Part shown: in pieces, positions 14,370 to 21,831 of the stretch
Layout of the letters: every line of letters starts with the position of its first letter
Position numbering within the stretch: position 1 is the stretch's first letter
NCBI GenBank assembly: GCA_902776945.1
Contig: CACYSH010000008.1
Coordinates: 1 to 42,514 of the forward strand
From: an uncultured Ruminococcus sp.
Lineage (GTDB): Bacteria > Bacillota > Clostridia > Oscillospirales > Ruminococcaceae
Length of the DNA: 42,514 nucleotides
Reading direction: 5' to 3'
Translations under genes and position numbers: made by a program
Notes under the pieces: generated by a model
Told to the model about the DNA's origin: nothing
The model's database searches: none
Seen by the model: only the letters and a program-made list of their open reading frames with translations

Positions 14370-15275
14370 AACATCAGAGAAAAGAAAACAGCATAAAGAA
14401 ACAGAAAGATAGCTCAAAGGCAGCCGAAAGGCTTCAAAGAAGGCTATCGGGAAACGGATAAGGTGCAGTTCTTTTTTCGGAAACGTCACCTTGGAACACG
14501 GCAGAGGTTCATCGACCGGTCAATACATTGCATGGCTTGACCAATGACGGTAGGTGCTGCTGAATGTTTCTAATTTGGCAGGAAGGGAGCGAGTCCAATG
14601 GATGTTTCTGAAATTCAGCAGAGTTCTCCGAAGCTCGCTGGCAGCCGTTAGTTTAAGAGAGATTCCCGAACGAATTGGGAGACAGGCGTTCGCCCCGCAT
14701 TAGTTCCCCGGGATCTGAATAGTATGATGAAATAAACGGCGGGCTTGAGTTTTGGTTATGACGATCATAACATAATGTCCTTGTTGACTTTACTCTGCTC
14801 GAAAGTTCTCTTCTCTAAAATTGAATAGCCGCAGTATACGGCAAATGGTTTTCTTTAAGCTCCGCACGGTGCGGAACAGTATCACATACAAAGGGTTGAT
14901 TCCTATGATTTTAAGAGGTTTTAAACCGAATATCATCTGAATAAGGAGTGTTTCCCATGTACTAACTGATTTGATACCCGTAATTTTCTATAAAGGGTGT
15001 GTCGCCTATGAAAGTACACATGAGATTTACGGATATAAAATAAGTCAGGAGTGTTTCCGATGTACTAAATGATTTTTCCCCGACACCTTAAAGACTTCGT
15101 AAAAGGGGCGTGACGCTTATGAGAGTTACCCGGAGATTTACGAATAAATAGATGTTTGGAGTGATTCCCATGTACAATTTGGTTTTCAGGTCGGATTAGT
15201 TTTCTGACCGCCGGATAAGACCCGGCACCGTTTTTTCCTTAGAATTCACACAGTCCGAATATTTCGCATCGGTCG

Positions 15276-15460
15276 GAAGGTTTGCCGCTTAATGTCACGG
15301 CGAGGGGTTTCCGGGGGCGAAGCAGTAGGAGGACTCTTAAAATATTACGATCGGAGTTGGTGTTTTATGAAAGTATTAGGCACCTCGAAGCGACGGGATA
15401 TTAAAGCGTAAGGAGTGAGTCCAAAGGTTTATTTAGCTTGACATTTACGACACTATTCAG
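15276..15460 (+). repeat. Large-RNA module A
   Basis: This is the first of three tandem modules. It opens with GGAAGG and CCGCTTAATGTCACGG (AATGTCA at 15291-15297) and closes with TTGACATTTACGAC (TGACATT at 15439-15445). Inside are a hairpin GGTG (15359-15362)/CACC (15381-15384) with TTTATGAAAGT in the loop, the motif GGAGTGAGTCC (15412-15422) and TATTTAGC. Module spacing to B is 234 bp. Confidence 0.8.
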
Positions 15461-15507
15461 AGCGTAATGCTTTGAACTTCCCGCTGTTCGGAGCGACGGG
15501 GCGCATT

Positions 15508-15690
15508 GGAAGGGGTTTCCGCATAATGTCACGGGAGACTTACAGGCGCGGGTCGGTCGTTCCAGATGAACAGACCACATTCTACATACAGGAGTGATGT
15601 GTTATGATTCAGCTCACATCGAAGAGGTTTGAATTTTAGCGCGAAAGGGTGAGTCCAAAGAACTATTTAGCTTGACATTTACGACTTTTA
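15508..15690 (+). repeat. Large-RNA module B
   Basis: AATGTCA is at 15525-15531 and TGACATT at 15673-15679, the same 155-base span as in module A. The central hairpin is GATGTG (15596-15601)/CACATC (15615-15620) with a 13-base loop containing TTATGATT. A variable insert forms the hairpin GGTC...GTTC/GAAC...GACC (15551-15576). GGGTGAGTCCAAAG follows at 15647-15660. Confidence 0.8.
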
Positions 15691-15739
15691 CTTCAAGTAT
15701 AGCTTGAATCACCGGCATTCCGGCTCAAAGGACGGCTGA

Positions 15740-15915
15740 CAGGTGAACTTCCGATAATGTCACGGAGGGGAACTCGGCAGAGCGTAAGAGCGCGGGGTGA
15801 GCCACAGTTTGAACAAGAGAGGTGATGTGCTATGAAAATGCTCACATCGAAGAGGTTAGATATTTAGCATTAAGGGGTGAGTCCGAAGTACTATTCAGCT
15901 TGACATTTACGCTTA
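15740..15915 (+). repeat. Large-RNA module C
   Basis: AATGTCA is at 15756-15762 and TGACATT at 15901-15907. The central hairpin is GATGTG (15824-15829)/CACATC (15843-15848) with a 13-base loop holding CTATGAAAATG. GGGGTGAGTCC is at 15874-15884. The linker from module B is made of two hairpins, TTCAAG/CTTGAA and CCGG/CCGG (15693-15724). Confidence 0.8.
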
Positions 15916-16018
15916 GTGCCTAAAGGTACAATTTATCTGAAAGGATAGAGTCCAATGAGATAGATACTTTTCACATAATCTATGAAAGGTGTAAATTCCA
16001 ATGGCTTAATAAATTATC

Positions 16019-16050
16019 AGTCCGCAGGCGGGTTGTCCTGCGGACTTTTT
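16019..16050 (+). terminator. Intrinsic terminator of the large RNA
   Basis: AGTCCGCAGG (16019-16028) and CCTGCGGACT (16037-16046) form a perfect ten-pair stem with an eight-base loop, followed by TTTTT. Confidence 0.93.
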
Positions 16051-16114
16051 GTTCCCCCGGCACCCGCGCAGACGGTTAATGAGATTTTGTGAGTTTACAG
16101 TCCTCAATTCATAA

Positions 16115-16151
16115 GAAAAAGCCCCGACGGCAATGACCGACAAGGGCTTTT
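16115..16151. terminator. Bidirectional terminator between the large RNA and prfC
   Basis: AAAAAGCCCCGACGG and CCGACAAGGGCTTTT pair with an A tract on one side and a T tract on the other, so it can stop transcription from both directions. On the minus strand it is the likely end of the prfC transcript. Confidence 0.8.
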
Positions 16152-16172
16152 ATTATTTCTCTTTTGATACGA

Positions 16173-16238
16173 CTGCGCGGGGACGACATGAAAGTTTATC
16201 ACGATGTAAGCGTGCCAAAAGCACGCCTCCCCGCGCAG
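16173..16238. other. Long hairpin in the prfC 3' untranslated region
   Basis: CTGCGCGGGGA (16173-16183) and TCCCCGCGCAG (16228-16238) are perfect 11-base complements. Between them lies a smaller hairpin GCGTGC/GCACGC around CAAAA. It begins five bases after the prfC terminal stop codon on the minus strand and lacks a T tail, so it may stabilise the 3' end. Confidence 0.6.
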
Positions 16239-16242
16239 GGGC

Positions 16243-17844
16243 TTATTGCAGGTCTCCCCTGCTGAACTCCGAAAGCTCCAAGCCCTCGTTGCGCTCCAGC
16301 GCCCAGCGAATATTCCATTCGCTCGTGAACAGCAGCAGCGGACGGTCGCGCATATCGGTAACGACCTTCGTGTCGGAGCTTATCTTCAAATCCTTCGCTT
16401 CAACGGGCGATTTGTCTATTCACCTGATGTGCGAATAACTAAGCCCCTCTTTGAGCATATCCACGCCGTATTCGTTCTTCATGCGGTACTCGAAAACGTC
16501 GAATTGCAGCACGCCCACAACGCCGACGATTATCTCCTCCATGCCGAGCAGCGGCTCGCGGAAGATCTGAATTGCGCCTTCCTGCGCGATCTGCGTGATG
16601 CCCTTAACGAACTGCTTGCGCTTCATCGTGTCCTTCGAGCGGTAGCGCATGAAATGCTCCGGCGCAAAAGTGGGGATTCCCTCGAACATGAACTTCTTGT
16701 TCGGAGCGCAAACCGTGTCGCCTATCGAGAAAATACCCGGGTCAAACACGCCGATGATGTCGCCCGCGTAGGCTTCGTCGATGATCTCGCGCTCCTGCGC
16801 CATGATCTGCTGCGGCTGCGAAAGGCGCATTTTCTTCCCGCCCTGAACGTGAAGTACGTCCATTTCCTTGTCGAACTTGCCCGAGCAGACGCGCAGGAAC
16901 GTGATTCTGTCGCGGTGCGCCTTGTTCATGTTCGCCTGGATCTTGAACACGAATGCCGAGAAATCGGGCGAGAACGGGTCGATAACGCCTTCGGTCGAGG
17001 TGCGCGGCATCGGCGGCGGGGTCATTTCGAGGAACTTTTCGAGGAACGGTTCAACGCCGAAATTCGTCAGCGCCGAGCCAAAAAACACAGGTGAGAGCCG
17101 CCCGTTATGCACCGCTTCAAGGTCAAGCTCGTCCGACGCGCCGTCAAGCAGCTCGATGTCGTCTTTGAGCGCTTCATAATTGGTGTCGCCAAGAATGTCG
17201 GCAAGCGCGGGGTCGGAGAGGTCAGCTTCGGTCGCCGAGACCTTGTGGCTGCCGCCCGTCGGGTCGAAGTAGATAACGTGGCGGCTGCGGCGGTCGAACA
17301 CGCCCTTGAACTCCTTGCCCGAGCCGATGGGCCAGTTGATCGGGCAGGTGGGCATACCAAGCTCGTTTTCGATCTCGTCGATGAGTTCGAACGGGCTGCG
17401 GGCCTCGCGGTCGAGCTTGTTGATAAACGTGAATATCGGGATATGCCGCATCGCGCAGACCTTGAACAGCTTGCGGGTCTGATTCTCCACGCCCTTTGAA
17501 GCGTCGATGACCATGACCGCCGAATCCGCCGCCATAAGTGTGCGGTAGGTGTCCTCCGAGAAGTCCTGATGTCCCGGCGTGTCGAGAATGTTGATAACGT
17601 GTCCCTCGTAGCTGAACTGCATTACCGAAGATGTTACCGAGATCCCGCGCTGTTTTTCAATCTCCATCCAGTCGGAAACGGCGTGACGGGCGTTCTTTTT
17701 GCCCTTTACCGCGCCCGCCTGCGCGATAGCCCCGCCGTACAGCAGGAATTTTTCGGTAAGCGTAGTTTTACCTGCGTCGGGGTGCGAGATTATGGCGAAG
17801 GTACGCCGTCTTTTTATTTCGTCAACTAAATTTGTATTTGCCAA
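16243..17844 (-). CDS. prfC: Peptide chain release factor 3 with an in-frame UGA at codon 475
   Basis: RF3 is the GTPase that removes RF1 or RF2 from the ribosome after peptide release. The translated product has the G motifs SHPDAGKTTLTEK, RGISVTSSVMQF, DTPGHQDFS and NKLDREA, then domains II and III with GVVGVLQFDVFEYRMKNEYGV. At codon 475 (16420-16422), after SYSHIR, the codon is TGA where the family has Trp (HIR-W-ID). The same frame continues for 58 codons with a family-like end (TDMRDRPLLLF, WALERNEGLELSEF) to TAA at 16243. The full length of 533 residues is normal. I chose TTG 17844 because GGAGG lies seven bases ahead. Other genes here use TGA as stop, so UGA is not a sense codon generally. 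Either UGA readthrough, a nonsense mutation or a sequence error is involved. Confidence 0.9.
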
Positions 17845-17867
17845 TTTAATTCCTCCGCTTTGCAAAA

Positions 17868-18090
17868 AAGTGAACAGTGAATAGTGAAAAGTGAATAGTT
17901 AAGGAGCGCCTTCGGCGCGATTATGCGGACGCTTCGCTCCGCTTTTTATCGGTTCTGCTGACGAGCGAAGCGAGTCAATGCGCGGCTGCATGAACGGCAC
18001 AAACGCAGTTTGTGCATTCATGCCATCGCCGCGCAACATCGCCGCAGGCGATACCTTAACTGTTCACTATTCACTCTTAACTATTAACTA
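17868..18090. mobile_element. MITE-like element, copy 2
   Basis: The left end AGTGAACAGTGAATAGTGAA and right end TTCACTATTCACTCTTAACT are inverted. The interior has AAGGAGCGCCTTCGGCGCG, GACGAGCGAAGCGAGTCAAT, a GCACAAACGCAGTTTGTGC hairpin and ATCGCCGCAGGCGAT. It separates prfC from the aminopeptidase gene. Its right end supplies the TAA stop of the aminopeptidase. No transposase is encoded. Confidence 0.82.
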
Positions 18091-19490
18091 AAAAAGGCGT
18101 TTACGGCGAGATAGCATTGGTAGGTGTCGAGCTTCGATGTTACTTCGAACGGCGCGTGCATCGAAAGCACAGGCACGCCCATGTCAATAACGTCCATGTC
18201 GAGGTCGGCGATGTAGCAGGCTACCGTTCCGCCGCCGCCAGCGTCAACCTTGCCAAGCTCGCCCGTCTGCCAGATAACGCCCGCTTCGTCCATCATGCGG
18301 CGCACAAAGCCCACCGTTTCGGCGGAAGCGTCGGAAGTGCCGCTCTTGCCGCGTGCGCCCGTGTACTTCGTGAATACCACGCCGTAGCCCAGCTTAGAGG
18401 CGTTGCGGCTCTCGGTCACGTCGGAGAAGGTCGGGTCTTCGGCGGCGTTCACATCGGCGGAAAGGCATACCGAATGGCTGATGACCGTGTGACCCTTAAC
18501 GCCCTGCGTTTCGGCAAGGTCATCAATGAAATACGGCAGATACGAGCTGTTCAGACCCGTGTTGCCCTCGCTGCCGATCTCCTCCTTGTCGGTGAGAACG
18601 GTCATTGCGGTGTACTCGGGGTCTTTGCAGGCAATAATTCCCATGAGTGACGGATAAGCGCAAACGCGGTCGTCCTGACCGTAAGCGCCGACCATGCTTC
18701 TGTCAAAGCCCAAATCACGCGCTTTGAACGCGGGGACTATCTCCAGCTCCGCCGAAACGAAATCATGCTCGGTGATGCCGTACTTCTCGTTTAAAATGCG
18801 CAGAATGTTGAGCTTGACTTTCTTAGAAACCTTGTCGTCGCGGAAGGGTCTCGACCCGACAAGCAGATTAAGCTCCTCGCCCGTGATGCCCTTCGCAAGA
18901 GTGCGCTGCATCTGCTCGCCCGCAAGGTGGATAAGCAGGTCGGTCACGCAGAAAACGGGGTCTCCGTCGTCCTCGCCGATGCAGACCTTCACGCTCTCGC
19001 CGTCCGCCTTGACGATAACGCCGTGCAGCGCCATAGGAACAGTCGTCCACTGGTACTTCTTGATTCCGCCGTAATAATGGGTCTTGAAAAGCGCCATGTC
19101 CTTGTCTTCGTAAAGCGGGTGCTGTTTCAGGTCAAGGCGGGGCGAGTCGATATGCGCCGCCGCAAGGCGAATGCCCTCCGCAAGCGGCTTTTTACCCATA
19201 ACAGTCAGTATGATCGACTTGCCGCGGTTGTTGAAATAGAATCTCTCGCCGGGCGCGTACTTCTTTCCTGGAACGTATTCCTCAAAACCCGCTTCTCCGG
19301 CAAGCCTTACCGCTTCGGCGGTCGCCTCGCGCTCGGTCTTTGCGGCGTTCAGAAAGCTCTTGTAGCCCTCGCAGAACTCGTCCGCCTTTGCAATTTCCTC
19401 GTCGCTCATGATGAGCGCGGCGTTCTTCGGCTTTTCGCAAAGCTGCTCTTCAAGCAACTCGCCTGCGGTCTTTTCTTTTTCGTTACTCAT
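18084..19490 (-). CDS. M18-family aminopeptidase
   Basis: This zinc metallopeptidase removes N-terminal residues, often acidic ones, in the cytoplasm. The 468-residue protein has AAHIDSPRLDLK (first metal His and Asp) near residue 110, the VGAYGQDDRVC segment near 267, DKEEIGSEG (catalytic Glu and metal Glu) near 300, and the terminal MHAPFEVTSKLD with a metal His. The length suits the family. I chose ATG 19490, which has GGAGG eight bases ahead; two upstream ATGs lie within that site. The start overlaps the end of the lytic transglycosylase gene by eight bases, which indicates cotranscription. The stop codon lies at the border of a MITE-like element, and the C-terminus AVNAFFS is close to normal. 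Confidence 0.93.
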   Translation of the reverse strand: MSNEKEKTAGELLEEQLCEKPKNAALIMSDEEIAKADEFCEGYKSFLNAAKTEREATAEAVRLAGEAGFEEYVPGKKYAPGERFYFNNRGKSIILTVMGKKPLAEGIRLAAAHIDSPRLDLKQHPLYEDKDMALFKTHYYGGIKKYQWTTVPMALHGVIVKADGESVKVCIGEDDGDPVFCVTDLLIHLAGEQMQRTLAKGITGEELNLLVGSRPFRDDKVSKKVKLNILRILNEKYGITEHDFVSAELEIVPAFKARDLGFDRSMVGAYGQDDRVCAYPSLMGIIACKDPEYTAMTVLTDKEEIGSEGNTGLNSSYLPYFIDDLAETQGVKGHTVISHSVCLSADVNAAEDPTFSDVTESRNASKLGYGVVFTKYTGARGKSGTSDASAETVGFVRRMMDEAGVIWQTGELGKVDAGGGGTVACYIADLDMDVIDMGVPVLSMHAPFEVTSKLDTYQCYLAVNAFFS

Positions 19491-20133
19491 TTTCATTTCC
19501 TCCATTAAACTCGGGAAGCCCCTTGTATTTTCTGTATGTTTTTACCACTTTGTAAATATAATCCTTGGTGACATCGGAGGGCATAGCGTCAATGCCTTCG
19601 TCGATATTGAAATGCTCGGGATCTATCGTGCCGTCGTCTATCCAAGCCTGAACGGCGTTCATTCCCTGATGATACGCGGCAGAGGTAAGCTCGTAGCTGC
19701 CGAAATCATTGTAGAGATACGAAAGCAAATATGTTCCGTAGCGTATATTATATTCCGCCGTGTACATATCATCGAAAGTAAGCCCGTCGTCGCCGCCGAG
19801 CCTGTATTGTATCCAGTCGAAAGCGTCGGGCATTATCTGCATAAGCCCACGCGCACCGACATTGGATTCCGCGTCCTCGACGAAAGAGGACTCGGTGCGT
19901 ATAACGGCGTATATGTAACACGGGTCAACGCCAAATTCCTCCGCCGACTGCATGACATATTCTTTGTAATAGGTCGGGTAGGTGAAATAGGTCTTTGCAG
20001 GCTGCTCGCTCATCTGCGGCTGTTCGGGCGGCTCGCGGAAGATTATCAGCAGCCCTATCCCGATAATAAGCATTATAACAATAAACACTACCAGCCCTGT
20101 CGGATTTTCTTTTTTTGCTAATTTGTTTGACAT
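19483..20133 (-). CDS. Membrane-anchored lytic transglycosylase (SLT domain)
   Basis: The protein cleaves the glycan strands of peptidoglycan. An N-terminal membrane anchor (LVVFIVIMLIIGIGLLIIF, residues 14-32) is followed by the SLT domain. AVIRTESSF near residue 77 contains the catalytic Glu, then GARGLMQIMP near 93 and AAYHQG near 150. The length of 216 residues fits short firmicute members. The family name is clear; the partner for its activity is not. It follows coaE by 19 bases and overlaps the aminopeptidase gene, so it belongs to the operon from DUF951 onward. Confidence 0.92.
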   Translation of the reverse strand: MSNKLAKKENPTGLVVFIVIMLIIGIGLLIIFREPPEQPQMSEQPAKTYFTYPTYYKEYVMQSAEEFGVDPCYIYAVIRTESSFVEDAESNVGARGLMQIMPDAFDWIQYRLGGDDGLTFDDMYTAEYNIRYGTYLLSYLYNDFGSYELTSAAYHQGMNAVQAWIDDGTIDPEHFNIDEGIDAMPSDVTKDYIYKVVKTYRKYKGLPEFNGGNENE

Positions 20134-20152
20134 TTCTTTTGTTTCCTTTTCT

Positions 20153-20773
20153 TTATGTTTTTATTTCAAACCTTTTCTTTATCAGTTCGGCTGTCTCGGC
20201 GGCGGCTTTCTCCGCATCGGAGACAGCCCCGCCGTTTTCTATAACATAATCTGAATGGGCGCGGAAAAACTGCTCATCGTGCTGCGCCGCCGTCCTCGCC
20301 CGCGCCGCCTGCTCCGAAATATTATCGCGTTCCATAATGCGCATTATGCGCTGTTCCTCCGGCGCAACGCAGCTTATCACCGCGTCGCATAGCTTGTCCG
20401 CTCCCGCCTCGAAAAGCGTCGGCGCGTCAAGCAGGATAAGCCCGTGACCCTCCGCGTAAGCCGCCCCGATCATCTCACTTATCAGCTTATTTATATGCGG
20501 AAAAATAGCCGCGTTATACCGCGCAAGCAAACCGCTGTCCGAGAAAAGCGCTGCGGCTGCCTTCCGCCTGTCAAACACGCCGTTCATGAAAAAGTCGGGG
20601 AACTGCCGCCCGATGTCCCGCGCCGACTCGCTGCCCTCTTTCAGCACGAGAGCCGTCAGCCTGTCGCAGTTGATATGATAAAAGCCGTGCAGCAGCATAA
20701 CTTGGCTTACGGTAGTCTTTCCCGCTCCCGTCTGCCCGGTAAGCCCGATGATAAAGGGCTTTCCCGCGCTCAT
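20153..20773 (-). CDS. coaE: Dephospho-CoA kinase
   Basis: CoaE catalyses the last step of coenzyme A synthesis, phosphorylating the 3'-OH of dephospho-CoA with ATP. The 206-residue protein has the P-loop GLTGQTGAGKTT (about residues 10-21), the substrate segment INCDRLTALVL with the expected Asp, FPHINKLISEM and LLDAPTLFEAG, then ARTAAQHDEQFFRAHSDYVIEN at the C-terminal lid. It starts inside the end of tsaC (four-base overlap, ATGA), so the two are translationally coupled. Confidence 0.95.
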   Translation of the reverse strand: MSAGKPFIIGLTGQTGAGKTTVSQVMLLHGFYHINCDRLTALVLKEGSESARDIGRQFPDFFMNGVFDRRKAAAALFSDSGLLARYNAAIFPHINKLISEMIGAAYAEGHGLILLDAPTLFEAGADKLCDAVISCVAPEEQRIMRIMERDNISEQAARARTAAQHDEQFFRAHSDYVIENGGAVSDAEKAAAETAELIKKRFEIKT

Positions 20774-21807
20774 GGCTTGACCACCCTGAACGCCGCGGCG
20801 CGTATCATGCGGTTGTATACCGCCAGCCCAACGCCTTCGGTCGTGGGACAGCGTGCAAATACCTCCGCCGCGCCCGTTTCGTCAGCCTCGCGCAGCGCCG
20901 CGAACAGCCTGTGCGCCTGCTCCTCGGGGGTGTCGCCGATTACGATGTACGGCACATCAAGCCCCTCAATATCGGTATCGCGGAACACAAGGCAGACCGT
21001 TCCCGGCTGCGCGTGCTTATACACATAAATCGCGAACTGCCTTGCCGAGCCTTCAACGAGCGTGACCTTCGCTTTCGGCGCATAGTGCTTGTACTTCATG
21101 CCGGGCGAAGCGACCTTAGCGCCGTTTTCCACCGCGTGAAGCACGCCCTTGTCAATGCGCACATCAGGCGTGACCTCCGAAAGCATCTGCGCCGTTATCC
21201 GCCCGGGACGGAGTATCTTTATAGCGCCGTCGCCCACGCCGTCGTCCTCAAAGCAGATGACCGTCGATTCCACGCCCGCGTCGCACTCGCCGCCGTCGAT
21301 TATCGCGGGTATCCTGCCGTTCATATCCTTTAAAACGTGTGCCGCGCAGGTCGGCGAGGGCGAACCCGAAAGATTCGCCGAAGGAGCCGCCAGCGGCACG
21401 CCCGCCGCGTCGATAAGCGCCCGCGCCACAGGGTGCGAGGGCATTCTTACGCCGACGGTATTCAGCCCACCCGACGTGATAAGCGGCACGTTCGGCGTTT
21501 TCGGCAGCACCATTGTCAGCGGGCCGGGCCAGAACCTTTTCGCGCAGGTGACGGCGATCTGCGGAAGCTCTGCGGCGATACCTGTTATCATGGAAAGGTC
21601 GCTGATGTGGACTATAAGCGGATTGTCGGCGGGGCGCTCCTTCGCCGCAAATATTTTTGAGACCGCATTCTCGTTGAAAGCGTCGGCGGCAAGCCCGTAA
21701 ACTGTCTCGGTGGGCATTCCGACCACCTCGCCCGCCCTGATGAACGCCGCCGCCTTTTTAACCGACAGCTCCGAGCCGTCAAGCATTACAGTCTGATATT
21801 TAGCCAT
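20770..21807 (-). CDS. tsaC: L-threonylcarbamoyladenylate synthase (Sua5/YwlC type)
   Basis: The enzyme makes threonylcarbamoyl-AMP from threonine, bicarbonate and ATP, the first step toward t6A in ANN-decoding tRNAs. The 345-residue protein is the two-domain Sua5 form. A YrdC domain (1 to about 205) has GEVVGMPTETVYGLAADA, AKERPADNPLIVHI, GGLNTVGVRMPSHPVARAL and SANLSGSPSPT. A C-terminal Sua5 domain (about 225-345) follows the linker SPGMKYKHYAPKA. The gene follows prfA by 24 bases, a common firmicute pairing that groups translation factors with tRNA modification. Confidence 0.94.
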   Translation of the reverse strand: MAKYQTVMLDGSELSVKKAAAFIRAGEVVGMPTETVYGLAADAFNENAVSKIFAAKERPADNPLIVHISDLSMITGIAAELPQIAVTCAKRFWPGPLTMVLPKTPNVPLITSGGLNTVGVRMPSHPVARALIDAAGVPLAAPSANLSGSPSPTCAAHVLKDMNGRIPAIIDGGECDAGVESTVICFEDDGVGDGAIKILRPGRITAQMLSEVTPDVRIDKGVLHAVENGAKVASPGMKYKHYAPKAKVTLVEGSARQFAIYVYKHAQPGTVCLVFRDTDIEGLDVPYIVIGDTPEEQAHRLFAALREADETGAAEVFARCPTTEGVGLAVYNRMIRAAAFRVVKP

Positions 21808-21831
21808 AAATTACCACGACTCCAAAATTTG

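Larger units (their letters stand above)
14598..15867 (+). other. Series of candidate micro-ORFs inside the large RNA
   Basis: Eight short frames begin with ATG about 6-9 bases after GGAG, AGGAG or AAGGG. They are 14598-14651 (17 codons, MDVSEIQQSSPKLAGSR), 14905-14940 (MILRGFKPNII), 15008-15043 (MKVHMRFTDIK), 15119-15151 (MRVTRRFTNK), 15170-15199 (MYNLVFRSD), 15367-15411 (MKVLGTSKRRDIKA), 15604-15639 (MIQLTSKRFEF) and 15832-15867 (MKMLTSKRLDI). Two more sites give only Met-Tyr-stop (14957 and 15060). Most products are cationic and 9-14 residues long. TSKR recurs in the last three, with ACC/ACA and CGA/AGG synonymous differences between the first and third. The same bases also form conserved hairpins, so coding is not proven. 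Confidence 0.35.
14376..16050 (+). ncRNA. Large repetitive structured RNA of about 1.67 kb, class unknown
   Basis: The region has its own perfect promoter and a strong terminator and no conventional gene in any frame. A 5' domain (14376-14816) is closed by AGAGAA/TTCTCT pairing between its ends and contains hairpins such as GATAGC/GGCTATC with a GCCGAAAGGC cap, AAGGTG/CACCTT, GGTCAA/TTGACC and GTTATG/CATAAC. Next come at least three smaller repeats (about 14890-15200). Then follow three tandem modules of about 232 bp (15276-15915), each bracketed by AATGTCA and TGACATT. Recurrent pieces are GGAGTGANTCC, a hairpin with TATGAAA in its loop, and ATTTACG. Several repeats also open short ORFs behind Shine-Dalgarno-like sequences. 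I cannot match it to OLE, GOLLD, ROOL, HEARO, raiA, RNase P, tmRNA or a group II intron. The function is unknown. Confidence 0.8.

Noticed and set aside
14244-14489. 81-codon minus-strand frame in the promoter of the large RNA
   Set aside because: It spans two divergent promoters and the start of the RNA and has no ribosome site or recognisable domain.
15437-15906. TTGACA in each module (CTTGACATTTACG) as -35 boxes of internal promoters
   Set aside because: No TATAAT-like hexamer lies 16-18 bases downstream in any of the three modules. The string is better explained by pairing with AATGTCA.
14376-16050. CRISPR array, group II intron or retron for the repetitive 1.67 kb region
   Set aside because: Repeats are neither short and identical nor separated by unique spacers. 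No domain V, reverse transcriptase or Cas gene is present.
16420-16422. UGA as a general Trp codon in this organism
   Set aside because: Other genes such as lysA, the diguanylate cyclase and the 13087 gene end in TGA with no family-like sequence beyond, and they use TGG for Trp.
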